Source of the DNA: Firmicutes bacterium UBA5010
Lineage (GTDB): Bacteria > Bacillota > Clostridia > Tissierellales > Sedimentibacteraceae
Direction: 5' to 3'
DNA: 64,000 nt
Assembly (NCBI GenBank): GCA_002396645.1
Contig: DGYI01000028.1
Location: 1,688 to 65,687, forward strand
The translations under genes were made by a program, and so were the position numbers. The notes beneath the pieces were generated by a model. It was not told the DNA's origin and ran no database searches. It was given only the letters and a program-made list of their open reading frames with translations. Every line of letters starts with the position of its first letter. Positions within the stretch are counted from its first letter, which is position 1. Positions 8,330 through 17,831 of this stretch are shown here, piece after piece.

Positions 8330-9758
8330 AACAATGAGTGAATTATTTGAAGATTATGGTGTGTCAAGAATAAGAACAGGTGATATAGTTAAAGGAACTG
8401 TAATTTCCGTTACACCTGAGACCATATCTGTAAATTTAAACTATAAATCTGATGGAATTTTGACCAGGGATGAATACAGTTACAATTTTGTTGAAGATTT
8501 AACTAAGGTAGTAAATGAAGGAGACCAGATAGAAACTCATGTTGTTAAGCTTGGAGATCAAGACGGAAACGTAGTTTTGACAAGAAAGACAATTGAAGAA
8601 GCGAAAATATGGGAATCTCTGGAAAAATTAAAAGCTGAAAAATCTATAATAGAGATAAAAATAGTAGAAGCATCAGAGTTTGGAATATTCGGAAAAGTTA
8701 ACGGCATAAAAGGATTTGTTCCGAAGAATCAAATATCAGTAAACAGAAATGTAGATCCTTCAGAGTATGTAGGAAAAACTCTTAAGGTACATGTTTTAGA
8801 TACAGTTAATAAAAAAGGAAGAAGACAACTTGTTTTAACTGCAAGAGATATAGAAAAATCAGAAAAACAAGCCAGAGATAATGCTGTTTGGGAAACTATA
8901 AAAGAAGGCGAAGTATACGACGGAACTGTTAAAAACCTTCAGGATTACGGTGCTTTTGTAGATATTAACGGTATCGACGGGTTGCTTCATATCAATGAAA
9001 TTTCTTGGAACAGAATCAAGCATCCATCAGAAATTTTACGTGTAGGCGACAAAATAAAGGTTAAAGTAAAAAGCTTAGACCTTGAAAATAAAAAATTATC
9101 ACTTAGCTATAAGGCTACAATCAAAAGCCCTTGGTCGATATTCTGTGATGAGCATAAGGTTGGAGATGTAGTTACAGGCAAGGTAAGCAGAATTGCTGAT
9201 TTCGGTGCATTTGTAACAATTGGAGAAACAGACTGTCTGTTACACATAAAAGATTTAGCGTGGATGAGAACTGATAAAGTTACTGATGTTGTAAATGTAG
9301 GAGACGAGGTAACTGCTAAGATATTAAATATCAGCAAAAAAGACAGAAAAGTAAGCTTAGGTATGAAACAACTGGTTGAGCATCCTTTTGATGTTTTTGC
9401 CAAAGAATTAAATGTAAATGATATTATTCCTGTTAAGGTTACAAGAATTTTATTAGAAGGTATTTATGCTGAAGCAAAAGAAGACGTGGAAGTGTTTATA
9501 CCTATAGCAAAGGTTGCTGCGGAGAAATTAAGAACACCGGCTCAAGTTGTTAAAATCGGTGAAGTTAAAGATGCCAAAATAACTAATATAGATAGAAAAG
9601 GCAAAAAATTAGACCTTACATTTATATTAGAGGACAAAGAAAGCGATGAGTTTTCCAATAATAACGGACCGGTATCTTATTCCACTCATGATGAAAACGA
9701 ACAAGGGTTTACAATCGGCGAACAATTAAAAGGCTTAGAAGACTTATTAAATAACTAA
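8310..9758 (+). CDS. S1-domain RNA-binding protein (ribosomal protein S1 homologue)
   Basis: A 482-residue protein with at least four S1 OB-fold repeats, seen as repeated GDIVKGTV, GEVYDGTVKNLQDYGAFV, GDVVTGKVSRIADFGAFV and NDIIPVKVTRI blocks, then an acidic low-complexity tail. It binds mRNA and is annotated rpsA in many Firmicutes, although strict S1 function there is uncertain. The start lies inside ispH and is preceded by GAGGAGG within that gene. Confidence 0.9.
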   Translation: MSENQNKTMSELFEDYGVSRIRTGDIVKGTVISVTPETISVNLNYKSDGILTRDEYSYNFVEDLTKVVNEGDQIETHVVKLGDQDGNVVLTRKTIEEAKIWESLEKLKAEKSIIEIKIVEASEFGIFGKVNGIKGFVPKNQISVNRNVDPSEYVGKTLKVHVLDTVNKKGRRQLVLTARDIEKSEKQARDNAVWETIKEGEVYDGTVKNLQDYGAFVDINGIDGLLHINEISWNRIKHPSEILRVGDKIKVKVKSLDLENKKLSLSYKATIKSPWSIFCDEHKVGDVVTGKVSRIADFGAFVTIGETDCLLHIKDLAWMRTDKVTDVVNVGDEVTAKILNISKKDRKVSLGMKQLVEHPFDVFAKELNVNDIIPVKVTRILLEGIYAEAKEDVEVFIPIAKVAAEKLRTPAQVVKIGEVKDAKITNIDRKGKKLDLTFILEDKESDEFSNNNGPVSYSTHDENEQGFTIGEQLKGLEDLLNN

Positions 9759-9776
9759 AAATTTTACTATATTGTA

Positions 9777-9805
9777 TTGCTTTGGCTTATAAAACGCCAA
9801 GGCAA
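9777..9805 (+). terminator. hairpin after the S1 gene
   Basis: Ten-base arms at 9777-9786 and 9796-9805 pair with one G-T wobble. No T run follows directly, so it may stabilise mRNA ends rather than terminate. Confidence 0.4.
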
Positions 9806-9859
9806 TATTTATATATAAATTGCATAAATGTTTTATGCAAAAATAGCATGGAGGTAGTT

Positions 9860-10906
9860 ATGTCAAAGACAAAGGATTTTTTATTTGAGATATGCAACAG
9901 TGCTTTTGTGTCAGGGCATGAGCATATTAACGGAAAAATACTGGAAGAACGTTTTTCAGAATACACCGATAGTTTTGAACAGGATAAATTAGGAAGCTAT
10001 ATATTTGTTAAAAAAGGAAGTATAGACAGAAAGATTATGCTTGCTGCTCATATCGATGAAATAGGGCTAATGGTTACAGAAATACTCGATAACGGATTTT
10101 TAAGATTTACCACAGTGGGAGGTATTAATCCTGCTTCACTTATAGCTCAAGACGTTATAGTATTTGCCAAAGAAAAATTAAGAGGTGTTATAGGAGTAAA
10201 GCCTCCTCATATAACAAGTGCTGAGGAAATGAAAAAGGCAGTCAAAATCAGCGAACTATTTATTGATATAGGAATGTCAAAAGAAAATGCCGAGAAATTA
10301 GTTTCAATAGGTGATGTTGTAACAATATGCAGAGAGGCTATGTCTCTTGAAAATGACATGGTGACCTGTAAGGCACTTGATAACAGAGCCGGAGTCGCTG
10401 TTATGTATGAAGCAGCTAAGGAGCTTCAAAAGATAAGTCATAAAAGTAATGTATATTTTACAGCCACTACTCAAGAGGAAGTAGGCTTAAGAGGAGCTAC
10501 AACATCAAGCTATAAAATAAGTCCGGATTTAGCTATAGTTTTAGACGTTGGATTCGGAAGCACACCGGAGCTGCCGTCTGATACAATGAAAATGGGTAAA
10601 GGCGGGGGAATTTGCATAGGAGCTAATTTCAATCCAAGATTAACAAAAAAATTAAGAGATGTCGCTAAGCAATATAATTATAATGTTCAGCTGGAAATAG
10701 CACCTGCCGCAAGCGGAACGGATTCAATAGCGATACAGGTTTCACAAACAGGAGTTCCTTGTGTTCTTATATCTATACCGTTAAGATATATGCATACCTC
10801 GGTTGAAGTAATAAGCATGAAGGATATAGAAAGTATAGGCTCATTAGTGGCAAGATTTATTAATGAGATTGATAATTCTGATTTGGAGGAGATAACATGT
10901 TTTTAA
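9860..10906 (+). CDS. M42 family aminopeptidase (first of three)
   Basis: A 348-residue metallo-aminopeptidase of the PepA/YsdC/tetrahedral TET group that trims peptides in the cytoplasm. Metal ligands and catalytic residues are visible: H64 and D66 in AAHIDEIGLMV, LDNRAG, EEVGLRGA, a later ALVLD-type aspartate and the C-terminal MHTSVEV. ATG 9860 follows GGAGG closely; a longer in-frame reading from 9782 has no ribosome site and is rejected. It overlaps the next paralogue by 10 nt. Confidence 0.9.
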   Translation: MSKTKDFLFEICNSAFVSGHEHINGKILEERFSEYTDSFEQDKLGSYIFVKKGSIDRKIMLAAHIDEIGLMVTEILDNGFLRFTTVGGINPASLIAQDVIVFAKEKLRGVIGVKPPHITSAEEMKKAVKISELFIDIGMSKENAEKLVSIGDVVTICREAMSLENDMVTCKALDNRAGVAVMYEAAKELQKISHKSNVYFTATTQEEVGLRGATTSSYKISPDLAIVLDVGFGSTPELPSDTMKMGKGGGICIGANFNPRLTKKLRDVAKQYNYNVQLEIAPAASGTDSIAIQVSQTGVPCVLISIPLRYMHTSVEVISMKDIESIGSLVARFINEIDNSDLEEITCF

Positions 10907-11901
10907 AGGATTTAACCTTATTATCCGGAGTATCAGGATGTGAATTTGAAGTAAGAAATTACATAAAAGAGAAATTAAATGAAATAGGCTGTGAATATAA
11001 AATAGACAAGCTCGGTAATGTCATAGCTCATAATAAAGGAAGTAAAAATAATAAAAAAATAATGATTGCCGCTCATATGGATGAGGTTGGTCTTATGGTT
11101 TCATCAATAGATGAGGGAGGCTTTATTAAATTTAAAACAGTTGGCGGAATTGATAACAGAGTTTTAAATTCAAAGCTTGTTGAAGTTGGAGAAAATAAAG
11201 TTCCGGGAGTCATTGGTTCAAAAGCTATTCATCTTATGAGCCCTGAGGAAAGAGGAGCAGCAATTCCTGTTAAGAGCTTATACATAGATATAGGAAGCAG
11301 CTCAAAAGAATCTACCGAAGCTAAGGTAAGTATCGGAGATTATGTAACATTTAAAAGTGATTATATCGAATTTGGCGATAATTTAATAAAGGCCAAGGCT
11401 CTTGATGACAGAGCAGGATGCAGTGCTATTCTTGAGCTTTTATCAATGAAACTGGATGTTGATTTTTATGCATGCTTTACTGTTATGGAAGAAGTAGGAC
11501 TTATAGGAGCTAAGGTTGCCGCAGATTTAGTTGAGCCTGATTTTGCTATAATATTGGAAGGTACTGTATCAGCTGATATGCCTGAGGTAAAGGATTCCGA
11601 TAAGGTAACTGTTATAGGTAAAGGTCCTGCTGTTTCACTTATTGATGGAGGTACTGTATATAATATTGATGATGTTAATTTTGTTACAGAATTAGCTAAG
11701 AAAAACAATATACCTTATCAATACAGAAGAAGTAATTCGGGCAGCAATGATGCAGGAGCAATTCATACGAGAAAAACGGGCTGCAGAGCTGTAGCTTTCT
11801 CAGTTCCGTGCAGATACATCCATTCACCGATAAGTGTTGCCAGCAAGGATGATTATGAAAATGTAGTTAAATTAGCTAAAGCAGTTATTGAAAATGTATA
11901 A
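10897..11901 (+). CDS. M42 family aminopeptidase (second of three)
   Basis: A 334-residue paralogue of the preceding gene with AAHMDEVGLMV, LDDRAG, MEEVGLIGA, SGSNDAGA and YIHSPISV in family order. Its own GGAGGAGAT lies inside the end of the previous gene, so the two are coupled. Divergence between the three copies suggests different substrate preference or mixed dodecamers, which the sequence alone cannot settle. Confidence 0.9.
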   Translation: MFLKDLTLLSGVSGCEFEVRNYIKEKLNEIGCEYKIDKLGNVIAHNKGSKNNKKIMIAAHMDEVGLMVSSIDEGGFIKFKTVGGIDNRVLNSKLVEVGENKVPGVIGSKAIHLMSPEERGAAIPVKSLYIDIGSSSKESTEAKVSIGDYVTFKSDYIEFGDNLIKAKALDDRAGCSAILELLSMKLDVDFYACFTVMEEVGLIGAKVAADLVEPDFAIILEGTVSADMPEVKDSDKVTVIGKGPAVSLIDGGTVYNIDDVNFVTELAKKNNIPYQYRRSNSGSNDAGAIHTRKTGCRAVAFSVPCRYIHSPISVASKDDYENVVKLAKAVIENV

Positions 11902-11947
11902 ATTATTAAGTAAATTAATGCCGTGAAACGGAATATAGGAGGAAATT

Positions 11948-12946
11948 ATGCAATTTAACAGTAAATTAATGAATGAGCTTTCAGACGTATTTTCACCGTC
12001 AGGAAGAGAGAAAAATATTCGTGAATATATAGAAAAAGAAATTAAAGATTATGTTGATGAAATTACCGTAGATGCTCTTGGAAACTTGATTGCTCATAAG
12101 AAAGGATCAGGTAAAAAAGTTATGTTTTCGGCTCATATGGACCAAATAGGATTGCTTATAAATGATATAGACGAAAAAGGATTTTTAAAATTTTGTTCGG
12201 TAGGCGGAATAAGCCCTTATAAAATGCTTGACCAAAGAGTAATATTTAACAACGGAACTCAAGGTGTCGTATGTGCTGAAAAAACAGAGGATTACTCTAA
12301 ATTAAAGCTTAGCGGTATGTACATAGATATTATGGTTTCGTCAAAGGAAGATGCTGAAAAATATGTAAATATAGGAGATATGTGCGTATCTAAAACAAAT
12401 TATTATGAAAATGACGGATACGTTATGTGCAATGCTCTTGATGACAGAATAGGCTGTTACATACTTATTGAAGTTTTAAAATCTGGAATTAAGTCTGATA
12501 ATGATTTATACTTTGTATTTTCAGTTCAGGAAGAGGTTGGATGCAGAGGAGCTAAAACAGCAGGCTATACTATAAATCCTGACCTTTGCATATCACTTGA
12601 TGTTACTGCATCAGGAGATGCTTTAGATGGAATTAAAATGGCTGTAAAGCTTAATAACGGTGCAGCTATAAAGCTTAGAGACAATTCACTTATAGTTTCG
12701 GAAGAGGTTAAAAACTTATTAACTGAATTGGCTAAGGAAAATAACATTAAGTATCAATATGAAGTTTTAGAGTTTGGAGGAACTGATTCGGGAGCTGTAC
12801 ACACATCAAGAAGCGGAGTTCCGAGCGGTGTTATATCAATACCAAGCAGAAATATACATTCAGGAAATGAAATAGTAAGTAAATCAGATGTAACCGAGTG
12901 TATTAAGCTTACGGCAGTAATCGCTGAATCAAAAGCTAAAGCCTAA
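11948..12946 (+). CDS. M42 family aminopeptidase (third of three)
   Basis: A 332-residue paralogue with SAHMDQIGLLI (Q where the other two have E), LDDRIG, QEEVGCRGA, GGTDSGAVH and NIHSGNEI. The metal ligands are intact. It lies 46 nt after the second copy with an AGGAGG site, completing a tandem array of three that leads into deoC. Confidence 0.9.
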   Translation: MQFNSKLMNELSDVFSPSGREKNIREYIEKEIKDYVDEITVDALGNLIAHKKGSGKKVMFSAHMDQIGLLINDIDEKGFLKFCSVGGISPYKMLDQRVIFNNGTQGVVCAEKTEDYSKLKLSGMYIDIMVSSKEDAEKYVNIGDMCVSKTNYYENDGYVMCNALDDRIGCYILIEVLKSGIKSDNDLYFVFSVQEEVGCRGAKTAGYTINPDLCISLDVTASGDALDGIKMAVKLNNGAAIKLRDNSLIVSEEVKNLLTELAKENNIKYQYEVLEFGGTDSGAVHTSRSGVPSGVISIPSRNIHSGNEIVSKSDVTECIKLTAVIAESKAKA

Positions 12947-12979
12947 GAAAAAATCACACTTATATAAGGGGGTTTTATC

Positions 12980-13663
12980 ATGGAACTAAAAAAAATATTG
13001 TCCTGTGTTGACCATACGCTTCTTTTGCAGACTTCAAAATGGGAAGAAATTAAAGAAATTTTGGATGACGGCATAAAATATAATTGTGCTTCAGCGTGTA
13101 TTCCGCCAAGCTTTGTAAAAAGAGCTAAGGAATATGTAAAAGATAAACTGCAAATATGCACTGTAATCGGTTTTCCTAACGGATATAGTACAAGTGCCGT
13201 AAAAGTGTTTGAAACAAAAGATGCAATTGCTTCGGGTGCTGATGAAATAGACATGGTGATAAATATCGGAGATCTGAAGGATAAAAAGTATGATGATATA
13301 TTGGATGAAATTAAGCAAATTAAAGCTGCTTGCGGAGAAAAGATACTCAAGGTTATAATTGAAGCCTGCTTGCTGACAGATGAAGAAAAAATAAAGATGT
13401 GTCAGATAGTAAGTGAAGCTAAAGCTGATTATATCAAAACTTCTACCGGATTTTCAACAAGCGGTGCTACCAAGGAAGATATAAAATTGTTCAGCGAACA
13501 TATAGCTCCTGGCGTGAAAATGAAAGCTGCCGGAGGAATAAGCAGTATAGATGATGCTGTTGATTATATAAATTTGGGCTGTTCAAGACTTGGCACCAGC
13601 AGAATTGTCAAAATAATTAAGGCTTCTGAAAACAACTCATCAGACAGCGGGTCAGGATATTAA
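12980..13663 (+). CDS. deoC: deoxyribose-phosphate aldolase
   Basis: A 227-residue class I aldolase splitting 2-deoxyribose 5-phosphate into glyceraldehyde 3-phosphate and acetaldehyde. The Schiff-base lysine is K153 in KTSTGFSTSGAT, and the N-terminal DHTLL and EIDMVINIG motifs are present. It stands before a nucleoside uptake operon, fitting a role in burning imported deoxynucleosides. Confidence 0.95.
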   Translation: MELKKILSCVDHTLLLQTSKWEEIKEILDDGIKYNCASACIPPSFVKRAKEYVKDKLQICTVIGFPNGYSTSAVKVFETKDAIASGADEIDMVINIGDLKDKKYDDILDEIKQIKAACGEKILKVIIEACLLTDEEKIKMCQIVSEAKADYIKTSTGFSTSGATKEDIKLFSEHIAPGVKMKAAGGISSIDDAVDYINLGCSRLGTSRIVKIIKASENNSSDSGSGY

Positions 13664-13714
13664 TTTTTAGTCTGTATGTTGTTATTTGACGGTTGCTTTA
13701 AGCAATCAAAATAA

Positions 13715-13743
13715 TTGACAAATAGTGCTTATTATATTAAAAT
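13715..13743 (+). promoter_or_regulatory. promoter of the BMP lipoprotein gene
   Basis: TTGACA at 13715-13720, a 17-nt spacer and TAAAAT at 13738-13743, about 50 nt before the start codon. Confidence 0.6.
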
Positions 13744-13792
13744 TAATCTATAAATGGTATATAAATACCAAAAAATTGGGAGGAACTTGAAA

Positions 13793-14935
13793 ATGAAACA
13801 ATTTAAGAAGGTATTGTCAATAGCATTAGCTTTTTCAATGCTGCTAGGAATTAGTTTATTATTTACTTCATGTGGAAAAACTTATGAGATTGCACTTATC
13901 ACAGATAAAGGAAATATTGATGATAAGTCATTTAACCAAGGCTCATGGGAGGGCGTTGTTGAATTTGCCAAAGCAAACGGAATTTCACACAAATATTATA
14001 AACCGGAAGAAGCTTCAGATGCAGGATATCTGGCATCTATAGATTTGGCTGTTAAAGGCGGAGCAAAGGTTATAGTTACTCCTGGATTCTTATTTGAAGT
14101 TCCGATTTATGAGGCTCAGACAAAATATCCGGATATAAAATTTGTACTTCTTGATGGTGCGCCACGTAACGCTGATTACTCAGATTTCCTTACAAAACCA
14201 AATGTTGCAAGCGTAATGTATTCAGAAGAACAATCAGGATACTTGGCAGGATATGCTGCCGTTAAGGACGGATACACTAAACTTGGATTTATGGGCGGTA
14301 TGGCTGTTCCTGCGGTTCAAGCTTTCGGATACGGATATTTACAAGGAGCAGAGGATGCTGCTAATGAATTAGGCATAAATGTTGATGTAAAATATCACTA
14401 TACAGGAAACTTTGAAGAAACCGATACAAATAAAGCAACTGCTAAGGCAATGTATGAAGGCGGTACAGAAGTAATATTTGCATGCGGAGGATCTGTTGGT
14501 AAATCTGTTATGTCTGCTGCTGATGAGGCTAAAAAATTCGTTATAGGTGTTGACGTTGACCAAAGATATGACAGCACAACAGTTATAACTTCTGCAACTA
14601 AAGGTTTGAGCGCTTCTGTTGTTCAAGTTTTGGAGTCAATTTACAAAACAAATGATTTTGATACTGTTTACGGCGGAGATACTACATACTTCAGTGCTGC
14701 TAACGGTGGTGTAGGACTTCCTACAATAGTTATAGGCGAAAAAGACGGCAATGCTTTTGATCGTTTCAAGACTTTCACAAAATCTGACTATGATGCGATA
14801 TTTGACAAATTAGTTAAGGGCGAAGTAGCTCCTATAAGAACTATAAAAGTTGAAGCTGAAAACGGTTATGCAACAGCTGATGAATTAGTTAAAGGACTTA
14901 ATTTAAGCAAGGTTTCTGTAACAGCGGTTCAATAA
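13793..14935 (+). CDS. BMP-family nucleoside-binding lipoprotein
   Basis: A 380-residue substrate-binding lipoprotein. The signal peptide ends in the lipobox LFTSCG, so it is anchored outside the membrane. The mature part follows the Bmp/PnrA/Med fold: ALITDKGNIDDKSFNQGSWEG at the start, then a PGFLFEVPI segment and GVDVDQ. ATG 13793 follows GGGAGGA; an earlier in-frame reading from 13754 would bury the signal peptide. It should deliver nucleosides to the ABC transporter encoded next. A dense block of hairpins separates it from the ATPase gene, so the lipoprotein is probably made in excess. Confidence 0.9.
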   Translation: MKQFKKVLSIALAFSMLLGISLLFTSCGKTYEIALITDKGNIDDKSFNQGSWEGVVEFAKANGISHKYYKPEEASDAGYLASIDLAVKGGAKVIVTPGFLFEVPIYEAQTKYPDIKFVLLDGAPRNADYSDFLTKPNVASVMYSEEQSGYLAGYAAVKDGYTKLGFMGGMAVPAVQAFGYGYLQGAEDAANELGINVDVKYHYTGNFEETDTNKATAKAMYEGGTEVIFACGGSVGKSVMSAADEAKKFVIGVDVDQRYDSTTVITSATKGLSASVVQVLESIYKTNDFDTVYGGDTTYFSAANGGVGLPTIVIGEKDGNAFDRFKTFTKSDYDAIFDKLVKGEVAPIRTIKVEAENGYATADELVKGLNLSKVSVTAVQ

Positions 14936-15007
14936 TAATTGGCTTTGTATATCTCGTTAGAACAGAAAAGTATATTAAAATTATAATATAAAATGTTCTG
15001 CAAATAG

Positions 15008-15038
15008 AAAGGGAACGGCGTTTGCCTTTCCCTTTTTT
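15008..15038 (+). terminator. strong terminator after the BMP lipoprotein
   Basis: AAAGGGAA (15008-15015) pairs with TTCCCTTT (15028-15035), with an inner GGC/GCC pair closing a GTTT loop and only one mismatch, followed by more T. Read-through past it would feed the transporter genes. Confidence 0.8.
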
Positions 15039-15093
15039 ATCACATGGGAGTTCTCTTTCACATGTGATAAATGAAGAATCGGAACGATTCTTC
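15038..15093. repeat. two further inverted repeats between lipoprotein and ATPase genes
   Basis: TATCACATG (15038-15046) pairs with CATGTGATA (15061-15069), and GAAGAATCG (15073-15081) pairs with CGATTCTTC (15085-15093) around a GAA triloop. Both are perfect 9-bp stems with no T run, packed between two terminators. Confidence 0.8.
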
Positions 15094-15098
15094 CATAG

Positions 15099-15121
15099 AG
15101 TGAACGCAGTTCACTTTTTTT
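15099..15121 (+). terminator. second terminator before the ATPase gene
   Basis: AGTGAAC (15099-15105) pairs with GTTCACT (15109-15115) around GCA, followed by a run of T. It is 45 nt before the ATPase start, and the transporter genes have no obvious promoter of their own. Confidence 0.75.
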
Positions 15122-15165
15122 ATATTAAATGGGTAGATAACTCATAATAAACTACGGAGGTTAAA

Positions 15166-16725
15166 ATGGCGCAAGATTATATTATTGAAATGCTCCATAT
15201 AACAAAAGAATTTCCTGGTATTATAGCAAATGACGATATTACCTTGCAACTGAAAAAAGGTGAGATTCATGCTCTTTTGGGTGAGAATGGAGCTGGTAAA
15301 TCAACACTTATGAGCGTTCTTTTTGGCCTTTATCAACCGGAGAAGGGCGAAATTCGTAAAAATGGTGAAGTTGTGAGGATTAACAATCCGAATGATGCCA
15401 ATAATTTAGGTATAGGGATGGTTCATCAGCATTTTAAGCTGGTGGAGATTTTTACTGTCTTAGAAAACATTATACTAGGTGTAGAGCCTAATAAATCCGG
15501 CTTTCTTATGAAAAAGCAAGCAAGGGATAAAATCGTAAAGCTTAGTGAACAGTACGGGTTAAAGGTAAATCCGGATGCAATTATAGAGGATATAACAGTT
15601 GGTATGCAGCAGCGTGTTGAGATACTTAAAATGTTGTACAGAGATAATGAAATTTTAATTTTTGATGAGCCCACTGCTTCACTTACACCACAGGAAATAG
15701 ATGAATTGATGAAAATTATGAAAAAGCTTGCTAATGAGGGTAAATCAATATTATTTATAACTCACAAGCTTAATGAGATAATGGCTGTATCTGACAGGTG
15801 TTCCGTACTGAGAAAGGGAAAATATATAGGCACTGTAAATACAAAGGAAAGCTCGATTGAAGAGCTGTCTGAAATGATGGTAGGCAGAAAAGTTGAATTT
15901 ACGGTTAATAAGGAAAAAAGTGATCCTAAAGATACTGTTTTAAATATAAATAACTTAAGTGTTCCAAGTAAAGTTCATAAAAATAATGCTGTAAGAGGAG
16001 TTTCATTCAGGGTTCGAGCAGGAGAAATCGTTTCCATAGCGGGAATTGATGGAAACGGTCAAAGTGAGCTTGTATATGCAATTACAGGACTTGAAAAACA
16101 TAATGGCGGAACTGTTGAATTATGTGGCAAAAATATTTCCAATGCAAGCATCAGGACTCGCAGTAAGCTTGGTATGAGCCATATACCTGAGGATAGACAT
16201 AAATACGGATTGGTTTTAGATTACTCTCTTGCCGAAAATATGATATTGCAAAGATATTGGCAGCCAAAGTTTCAAAAGAACGGATTTTTGAAAAAGGATG
16301 CTATGATAGAGTATTCGGATAAATTAATTGCGCAATATGATGTGAGAAGCGGACAAGGCTCTGCAACTATATCAAGAAGCATGTCCGGAGGAAATCAGCA
16401 AAAAGCTATCGTTGCACGTGAGATAGACAGAGATCCTGAGCTTTTGGTTGTAGTACAGCCGACTCGCGGGCTTGATGTCGGAGCTATAGAGTATATACAC
16501 AGACAAATTGTTGCGGAAAGAGATGCAGGAGCCGCAGTTTTGCTTGTATCCTTTGAACTTGATGAGGTTATGAATTTATCTGACAGAATACTTGTAATGT
16601 ACGAGGGTGAAATTGTCGGTGAATTTGAAGCGGACAAGGTCGATGAAAAAGAACTCGGGCTGTATATGGCAGGAGCTAAAAGAAATATATCCAAAGGAGG
16701 AAATCAGGCAGATGAGATTAAGTGA
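15166..16725 (+). CDS. nucleoside ABC transporter, duplicated ATPase
   Basis: A 519-residue protein with two ATPase domains of the sugar/nucleoside type. The first has GENGAGKST and FDEPTASLTPQE; its signature is degenerate (VGMQQRVEI). The second has a changed Walker A (GIDGNGQSE), SMSGGNQQK and a Walker B carrying VVQPTRGLD. This asymmetry is normal for RbsA-like and NupA/BmpA-linked ATPases. It pairs with two different permeases encoded next. Its end overlaps the first permease gene by 14 nt. Confidence 0.93.
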   Translation: MAQDYIIEMLHITKEFPGIIANDDITLQLKKGEIHALLGENGAGKSTLMSVLFGLYQPEKGEIRKNGEVVRINNPNDANNLGIGMVHQHFKLVEIFTVLENIILGVEPNKSGFLMKKQARDKIVKLSEQYGLKVNPDAIIEDITVGMQQRVEILKMLYRDNEILIFDEPTASLTPQEIDELMKIMKKLANEGKSILFITHKLNEIMAVSDRCSVLRKGKYIGTVNTKESSIEELSEMMVGRKVEFTVNKEKSDPKDTVLNINNLSVPSKVHKNNAVRGVSFRVRAGEIVSIAGIDGNGQSELVYAITGLEKHNGGTVELCGKNISNASIRTRSKLGMSHIPEDRHKYGLVLDYSLAENMILQRYWQPKFQKNGFLKKDAMIEYSDKLIAQYDVRSGQGSATISRSMSGGNQQKAIVAREIDRDPELLVVVQPTRGLDVGAIEYIHRQIVAERDAGAAVLLVSFELDEVMNLSDRILVMYEGEIVGEFEADKVDEKELGLYMAGAKRNISKGGNQADEIK

Positions 16726-17830
16726 TATTAAGAAGTCTAAGGGCTATGATGCCTTTATTGCATCACTCTTAGCTATAGCATTGGGACTTATATTTGGTTT
16801 AATAGTAATGCTTATAGCTAATCCTATGGAAGCTTTCCCCGGATTTGCTACGGTCTTGTTCGGAGGCATAGGTGATTTTGCCAGAGTATTGTATTTTGCT
16901 ACACCTATACTTATGACAGGCCTTGCGGTAGGATTTGCATTTAAAATGGGTATGTTTAACATTGGCGCTTCGGGTCAATATACAATGGGTATGTTTTTTG
17001 CCTTATATGTAGGATTTATGTTCCCAATGAATAACGCATTTCATTGGATATTATGTATTTTGGCAGGTATGCTCGGGGGCATGCTTTGGGGTGCCATACC
17101 CGGTTTATTTAAAGCTTATTTTAATGTTAATGAGGTTATAACCTCTATTATGTTTAACTATATCGGCATGTATTTAGTTGATATGTCTATTCAGGGAAAT
17201 GCTAAAATGTATATTTCTGATATGGCAAGAACTGCTTATCTGCCAAAATCGGCACAGATTCCCAGCTTGGGAATCTCAAATTCAAATTTGAACTTATCTA
17301 TTATATTTGCAATTATTATAGCAATTATGCTCTATATAATTTTAAATAAAACGATATTCGGATATGAGCTTAAGGCAACGGGATATAATAAGCATGCCAG
17401 CAAATATGCAGGAATGAACGGCAAAAAAAATATAATTTTATCAATGATTATAGCCGGAGGCTTAGCAGGCCTTGGAGGAGCATTTGCGATACTTGCACCT
17501 TCTACAATATCCGGCAGCAGTATGACATATGAACCGATTAATATAATTGCAGCAAACGGCTTTAACGGAATTGCCGTGGCACTTTTAGGAGCATCAAACC
17601 CTATAGGAATTATTTTTTCAGCAAGTTTTATTTCCTTGCTTCAAAGGGGAGGTACTGCTGCAAACCTATATGGGTTTAAGCCCGAAATAATTGATGTGGT
17701 AATTTCGGTTATAATTTATTTTTCAGCATTTGCTACTCTTATGAGAGAAACATTATTAAAATTCTTATCCGGAAGAAGAAAAAATAAGGATTTTAAAGAT
17801 GCGGCAATAAATGAAGGGGAGGATAAATAA
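16712..17830 (+). CDS. nucleoside ABC transporter permease (first)
   Basis: A 372-residue inner-membrane permease of the BPD_transp_2 family with about eight to ten helices, including the NVNEVITSIMFNYIG and GLGGAFAI segments. ATG 16712 follows AAAGGAGG inside the ATPase gene; an in-frame start at 16607 would give an unrelated hydrophilic head and is rejected. It forms a heterodimer with the next protein. Confidence 0.92.
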   Translation: MRLSDIKKSKGYDAFIASLLAIALGLIFGLIVMLIANPMEAFPGFATVLFGGIGDFARVLYFATPILMTGLAVGFAFKMGMFNIGASGQYTMGMFFALYVGFMFPMNNAFHWILCILAGMLGGMLWGAIPGLFKAYFNVNEVITSIMFNYIGMYLVDMSIQGNAKMYISDMARTAYLPKSAQIPSLGISNSNLNLSIIFAIIIAIMLYIILNKTIFGYELKATGYNKHASKYAGMNGKKNIILSMIIAGGLAGLGGAFAILAPSTISGSSMTYEPINIIAANGFNGIAVALLGASNPIGIIFSASFISLLQRGGTAANLYGFKPEIIDVVISVIIYFSAFATLMRETLLKFLSGRRKNKDFKDAAINEGEDK

Positions 17831-17831
17831 T

